Of a stretch of 64,000 nt of DNA, positions 59,901 to 64,000 are shown in pieces. The position numbers and the translations under genes were made by a program. The DNA is from Acanthaster planci (Eukaryota; Echinodermata; Asteroidea; Valvatida; Acanthasteridae), in contig NW_019091356.1 of the NCBI RefSeq assembly GCF_001949145.1, positions 4,117,211-4,181,210 on the forward strand. The letters run 5' to 3'. The number at the start of each line of letters is the position of its first letter. The first letter of the stretch is position 1. Under the pieces are notes generated by a model, which ran no database searches, was not told the DNA's origin, and saw nothing but the letters and a program-made list of their open reading frames with translations.

Positions 59901-60360
59901 GCACAATCCTACTAAATTTGGGGTTACATGCCCCTGTTAAGAAATTGATCTGTAGATCACTGACTCTACAGAATCAATAAGTTTTATAAAAGGAAAACAG
60001 TTGCCCTTTTTGGGGGGGAGGCTAACACCCCCTTTAATTCACTATTCAATTTGTGTTTTTGTGCTTATGTGTGTATTATTTTGTTTTACTGTTTTTCCTT
60101 TGTTTTTTTAATTTTGACATTAGTTTTTGTCTTTTATTTTGCTCATTCAGTTCATCTGTGATTTGGGGGATCTCCGAACAGTCCGCAACAATTTAGCTTC
60201 CTTAAATTATGCCGTAGAATCCTCTTCTTTTGAATACCTACCAGAAACCACGATAGCGTTAAATGATAAGAGCCTAGAGGACACATTTCTGCTGATTTCG
60301 CTCTTAAACGATAATCCAAATGTTGTAAGGGTATATGATAACGTGGAGAGTTCTGGCTGA
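56933..60360 (+). CDS. TACO1: TACO1, mitochondrial translational activator (YebC family)
   Basis: Exons 56933-57461, 57875-57981, 58626-58756, 59424-59601 and 60151-60360 join to 384 residues. Family signature AGHNKWSKVKHIKGPKD in exon 1, then NPELNSALAGLISQAKSKAM, EGVLKAP, LLLEARGPGQSCLLIDVLT, QRILQKNGG, EVAIEVGAEDVQE and a C-terminal VVRVYDNVE. Established role: in mitochondria it promotes synthesis of cytochrome c oxidase subunit I; bacterial YebC relatives help ribosomes at proline stretches. The first about 140 residues precede the YebC core. They start with a basic, hydrophobic segment (MAVSIWFSAPSKELKRLVRT) that fits a mitochondrial presequence but are much longer than in vertebrates, so the true start or an intron there is uncertain. 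The exon 3 start could also be 58632; both options are in frame. Head-to-head with the dsRNA locus. Confidence 0.9.
58130..58225. repeat. C/G-rich repeat fragment
   Basis: Runs of G and C with AATAGCCCCCTAC-like phrases, reminiscent of the C-rich family at 6833 and 22140. In TACO1 intron 2. Confidence 0.35.
58965..59135. repeat. C-rich dispersed repeat, probable copy 3
   Basis: Begins CAGTAGCGTATCCA (compare CAGTGGCGTAGCCA at 6833) followed by C-runs and CCCCCCTCACTAAAAA. In TACO1 intron 3. Confidence 0.55.
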
Positions 60361-62841
60361 AAGGTTGAGGTGTTAAAACTTGGGCTACTGTTTTCAGTTG
60401 GGCTGATTTAGCTAGAATGACATCAGTTGGGAGGGAAGGAATGTTACACGTGGGTAGGTAATGTAATGCGAAGAATAACACATCACAAAATCACCATAAA
60501 TTTGATGACAAATTCTTCCATTAGAGCCTAGTGTTAGAGATGAATTTATTAGCAACAAATAGCAAATAGTTTGAGACAAATATGACAAGGAAAAAACAAA
60601 CAAATCAATGGAGGTATACGTTTCACTGCCCAGAGTCGTGCCACCAAAGAATTATGTGGTCATTTTTGCTGAATGTCTAGTGTCCAGCTTCTCAAATCTG
60701 TACCCGTCATGCATACAGTCAGGAAAATGTCTACTGTATGGAGCTGAACTTTTTCAAGATGTACTTTATGTCGGGTAAGGGAAAAACCTGTCATGAAAAG
60801 ATCTAAACTGTGGCGTGCATTTCTTTTGTCGGTTGTTTTTGCTCTCTTGCTTCTTTTAGAGTGGGACATGACAATTTGGATGTCTGTGCGAGCAAAAGTT
60901 TCTCTTTAATTGTGAAGAATGCACCCCAAACGGAAGAAAATGGTTCTTTTCGAGCCCATGTTTTGATGCGTGACTGCACCTGCTTGAGTGTTGATTAGTA
61001 GGGATAAAATATTCAACGATGGCTGTTCATTGTCAATTGGGACAGTACTTCCAAATCATGTTTCTCAGAATTAGTTTAAGGTTAAATACAGGAGGCATGG
61101 ACTGAAAATGATACTAAGCAAAAGCAGAAATATAGCTGTAACATGTAGCCGTTAGAATCGGCGTACTTGTATACCTGGCACCGCGTAGAATTTGTTTTGT
61201 CTTCCTTAATCTTTGTTTAATATGAAGTACATTAATATGACAAAATGTTATAGAATAAAGAGTCGTAAATTCGAGCCTTTATCATGGTGCTGTTCATTCA
61301 GTCTAACTACAAAATGAATTTGGGTGCTACATTTTCCCCCAAACTCTGTAATTCAAGATAAATCTGAAAATCACAAATTTACTCCTATTTTAAGGCACTC
61401 CAATGATTTTTGGGGAAAAAAGATCTAGCAAGAAAGATGATGACAGTTAAAAATCATTGTTACTTAAAGTTTCTGGGACAATTCTCTAAAATCTGGGATG
61501 TTCTTTTCGCATAACTGCCGAAAATGTCTTGACTGATTTGTGACGTTGCCACGAAATCCTGACAAAATAGCTGGAAAATAAAATAAAATAAAATTTTTGT
61601 ACCTTTTAGTTGTAGCGTTAATCCCAAGAGAAGGGATTTCGCTGTCCAATCCAATAAAACTGTATAAATATTTTATTCAGTGCCACTTTGTCCTTGTTTT
61701 GTATAAACGGGTCACATTTTCGTATGTAGATAAGTCGCTTTGGCAAAAGGCACATTTACATTAAAGCGCGGTATATATGAATGTATTATACGATATATCA
61801 CTGGCTTTTCTTGATTGTCTTTCGCGAAACACAATTTATACTTGGACGAAAATGCAAGAGCTTTTACGTACTCTCGAGACTACGATCCGGAAAGGGTGCA
61901 TCGCAATGTACAAGCAAGTCATAATTCCGTGAACTGCGTTGGAATAGCTTATCTTAAAATTTGAAATTTTTAAAAGAGTGACCAGAATAAACCTTGAAGT
62001 TCAGTAGACTACTGTCAAAGAGATAATTTTAAAATTGCGTGAATGCGTTCATCACAATATACATACTTATGCATTTCAATTAACCCACAAGTCCACTTTT
62101 TCGAAGGCTTCTCTCAAGAGAAACGATTTTTCATCTCTTCTTTTCAGTCGGCAAACTTTTACAACTCTTTTTTCATGTGTGAAATTACAAAATTGTATAA
62201 ATCTACCCTACAAAACTGCTGAGGAAATATTAATAATTTGAAATGATCGTGTTAAATAGTATTTTTTTTCTTAAAGGATAATAAACATTAACATGTTTGA
62301 TGGTCATGTCGAAATAAACAAATCTTGTGCTGACAAGTTTGACAAAGTGAACAAATCTGCATATATACTGTTGTAGTGTCTCTTGAAATCATAAAAAAAA
62401 GATGTATGTGTAATGCATCGAAACTTTCACCCTGCTGATATGTTTTCAAAAATAGCTTTTTTTTCTAGGGGTATGTCATGTTCGGAAAGTTTGCTTCTGT
62501 GGGATCCTCCACATAATGTATTATTTATATATTTTCTTCTGCTATACACTATACATGTATGCCCAATATTTTGTCGCGTGTGGAAATAAAGTGAGAGTGA
62601 TTGAATAGTGGATTATTCATTCCATTTTATCATATTTTCTCCTTTGCAACTTCACTTAAACGTCATTTTGTATTAGTTTGGCTAATATATTCAATGTGGC
62701 TTAATTAATTTTGATGTTCAATTTAAAATTAATGGCAACAAATTCGAAACGTTTTTCCCACGACCGCTGTTTTAACTGCGCGAGTTTGGCGTAGTTAATA
62801 TTGGGTGACATCACAATATCTTGAAAAAGCGTGGGTTTTAT
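60361..62841. other. Convergent 3' regions of TACO1 and the right-edge gene
   Basis: AT-rich, no domain-bearing frame. AATAAA on + at 61254-61259 is a candidate TACO1 poly(A) signal; the stop of the minus-strand gene is at 62842. Confidence 0.5.
61254..61259 (+). terminator. Candidate poly(A) signal, TACO1
   Basis: AATAAA about 0.9 kb after the TACO1 stop codon, in the correct orientation. Confidence 0.35.
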
Positions 62842-64000
62842 CTAGATCGGTACGAACGATGGTGGCTGCTTTTCGTCCCGCTTAAGATCGTACATCTGGG
62901 GTTGTTGCTTCTTGTCACCGGACCTCTCATCGTCGCCACCGTCAGAATCGGAGGAGTAGTCGTCATCTCCTTGGTAACCCTGCCCTTGCTCCTTCCTACC
63001 TCGGCTTCCTCTGGCAGCCACGTCCATGCTCTCCTCAAGGGCTAGAGAGGGAAAACTAAAACTGTCCTCAGGACTCAGCAGTGGCATGCTGTCTACACTC
63101 TCCCTCTTCAGGGCGTCCCAGATGGACCTCTCGTACCTACTCTGGAGGCTTCTGCCGAGAAGCAGCTCTTCATCGCGAAGAAATTTGGCAACCTTATTCG
63201 GTTGGAGACTTCCACCCAAGGCTCCATGTTTGTACCAGTAGTCTGGTATGTATCCACCGAGCCTTCCGAACTCCATCTCGAATTCACCGAAGTAGGGTTC
63301 GAAGGGAAAGCCGTAGTACATCAACTGGTCTGTGACGTCTTTCAATTTTCCCAACTCATGGAGAAGCTCCTCCATCCCGAGTCGTTCGCTCCGGACAATT
63401 TCGTTGAGGTAGGCGATCCTTTCCTTCAGCGATTTCCGTCTTTTCTGTCTGAAAATTGAAGAGGTAAAAGACAATGTTCCGGTGTTTTAAAGTGAGATTT
63501 GCACTACCTCAAAAATTCCCAGGACCGAGAAATTTGCTTAACAACAAACTTTAGATATACACAAGCATGTTATGCGAGGAACTCGAGGCGAGGCAAATAT
63601 CCTCTCAAATATCAATCAATCAGTTATTATTATTATTCGATGGGGTAATGCTTTACAAATTCCTTTCTATAATTTTAGAAACACATTGATACTGCTAATA
63701 CAAGTCGTAAGTGCTAGATTTGTGATGAATATGCAGCTTTTTTCGTTGAAACGTTCAAGCAGAATATTCCACCGATTCAGGCTTGTGTGCTGTTACTTGT
63801 GCGCCAAGGACGAGGATATTAAATCAGGATTTTGTCCGACTAACTTTTTGTTTGTACTAAGTATGCTTACCTGTAGAAAGATCCATTCAGCTTCATTTCC
63901 AGTCTGAGGTCCTCTGACAGGAGCCGGTGCTGATAATCCAGACTCTTTGTTTCTTCTTTCCACCCATGCGCTTTTTCTGTCAGCAGGGCTACCCTGGCTT
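62842..64000 (-). CDS. Unrecognised coiled-coil protein, C-terminal part (runs off the edge)
   Basis: Two exons: 64000-63871 (5' end beyond the window, donor CAG|GTAAGC) and 63448-62842 (stop TAG), joined in phase. The first encodes a charged helical stretch (ETKSLDYQHRLLSEDLRLEM) that continues as RQKRRKSLKERIAYLNEIV, a likely coiled coil. Then come an aromatic Tyr/Phe/Gly-rich segment (YYGFPFEPYFGEFEMEFGRL, YIPDYWYKHGALGG), a helical part (AKFLRDEELLLGRSLQSRYE) and an acidic Ser/Asp-rich tail (DDDYSSDSDGGDDE). I do not recognise the family; ciliary or cytoskeletal coiled-coil proteins are only a guess. Convergent with TACO1. Confidence 0.75.

Overview
This is animal nuclear DNA: split genes with consensus splice sites, families such as ARF, ARPC2, ferroportin and TACO1, and long AT-rich intergenic stretches with many small transposons. 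Frequent TACATGTACA palindromes and GGCCTA strings, a tRNA-headed SINE and compact introns suggest a marine invertebrate deuterostome (echinoderm or hemichordate); that placement is inference. A 168-base assembly gap (27935-28102) lies inside an intron.

Layout: an intronless class A GPCR (-, 0.7-1.7 kb); three tandem ARF small-GTPase genes (-, 6.0-8.6, 11.7-14.4 and 19.1-21.9 kb), the first with a 1-nt deletion in exon 1; ferroportin/SLC40A1 in eight exons (-, 24.8-30.2 kb); ARPC2 in nine exons (-, 34.9-38.1 kb); an SH3BP5-type Rab11 exchange factor in seven exons (+, 39.7-45.6 kb); a dsRNA-binding/adenosine-deaminase locus (-, 47.5-55.4 kb); mitochondrial TACO1 in five exons (+, 56.9-60.4 kb); and the 3' end of an unrecognised coiled-coil gene (-, 62.8 kb to the right edge). 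ARPC2/SH3BP5 and the deaminase locus/TACO1 are head-to-head pairs about 1.5 kb apart.

The most striking item is the dsRNA locus. Six exons encode a complete three-dsRBD protein of the TARBP2/PRKRA/Loquacious type (Dicer and PKR partner). The next exon, about 1 kb downstream on the same strand, encodes an ADAR2-like dsRBD plus a whole adenosine-deaminase domain in one uninterrupted exon with all catalytic residues. The donor after dsRBD3 and the acceptor before the deaminase exon match in phase, giving one 812-residue frame. A stop codon lies in the intron just past that donor, so a normal TARBP2-like protein could also be made. This could be a chimeric dsRNA-processing/editing gene built by capture of an ADAR/ADAD retrocopy, or two adjacent genes; transcripts would decide.

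Other notable items: ARF exons 1-2 nearly identical between copies while exons 3-4 diverge; a 45-bp duplication across an ARF splice acceptor that creates an in-frame alternative; a full TGACGTCA element upstream of each ARF copy; a GC-AG intron in ARPC2; serine in place of the hepcidin-contact cysteine of ferroportin; a duplicated fragment of a ferroportin exon; and several MITE families, including one whose inverted ends are made of a minisatellite.
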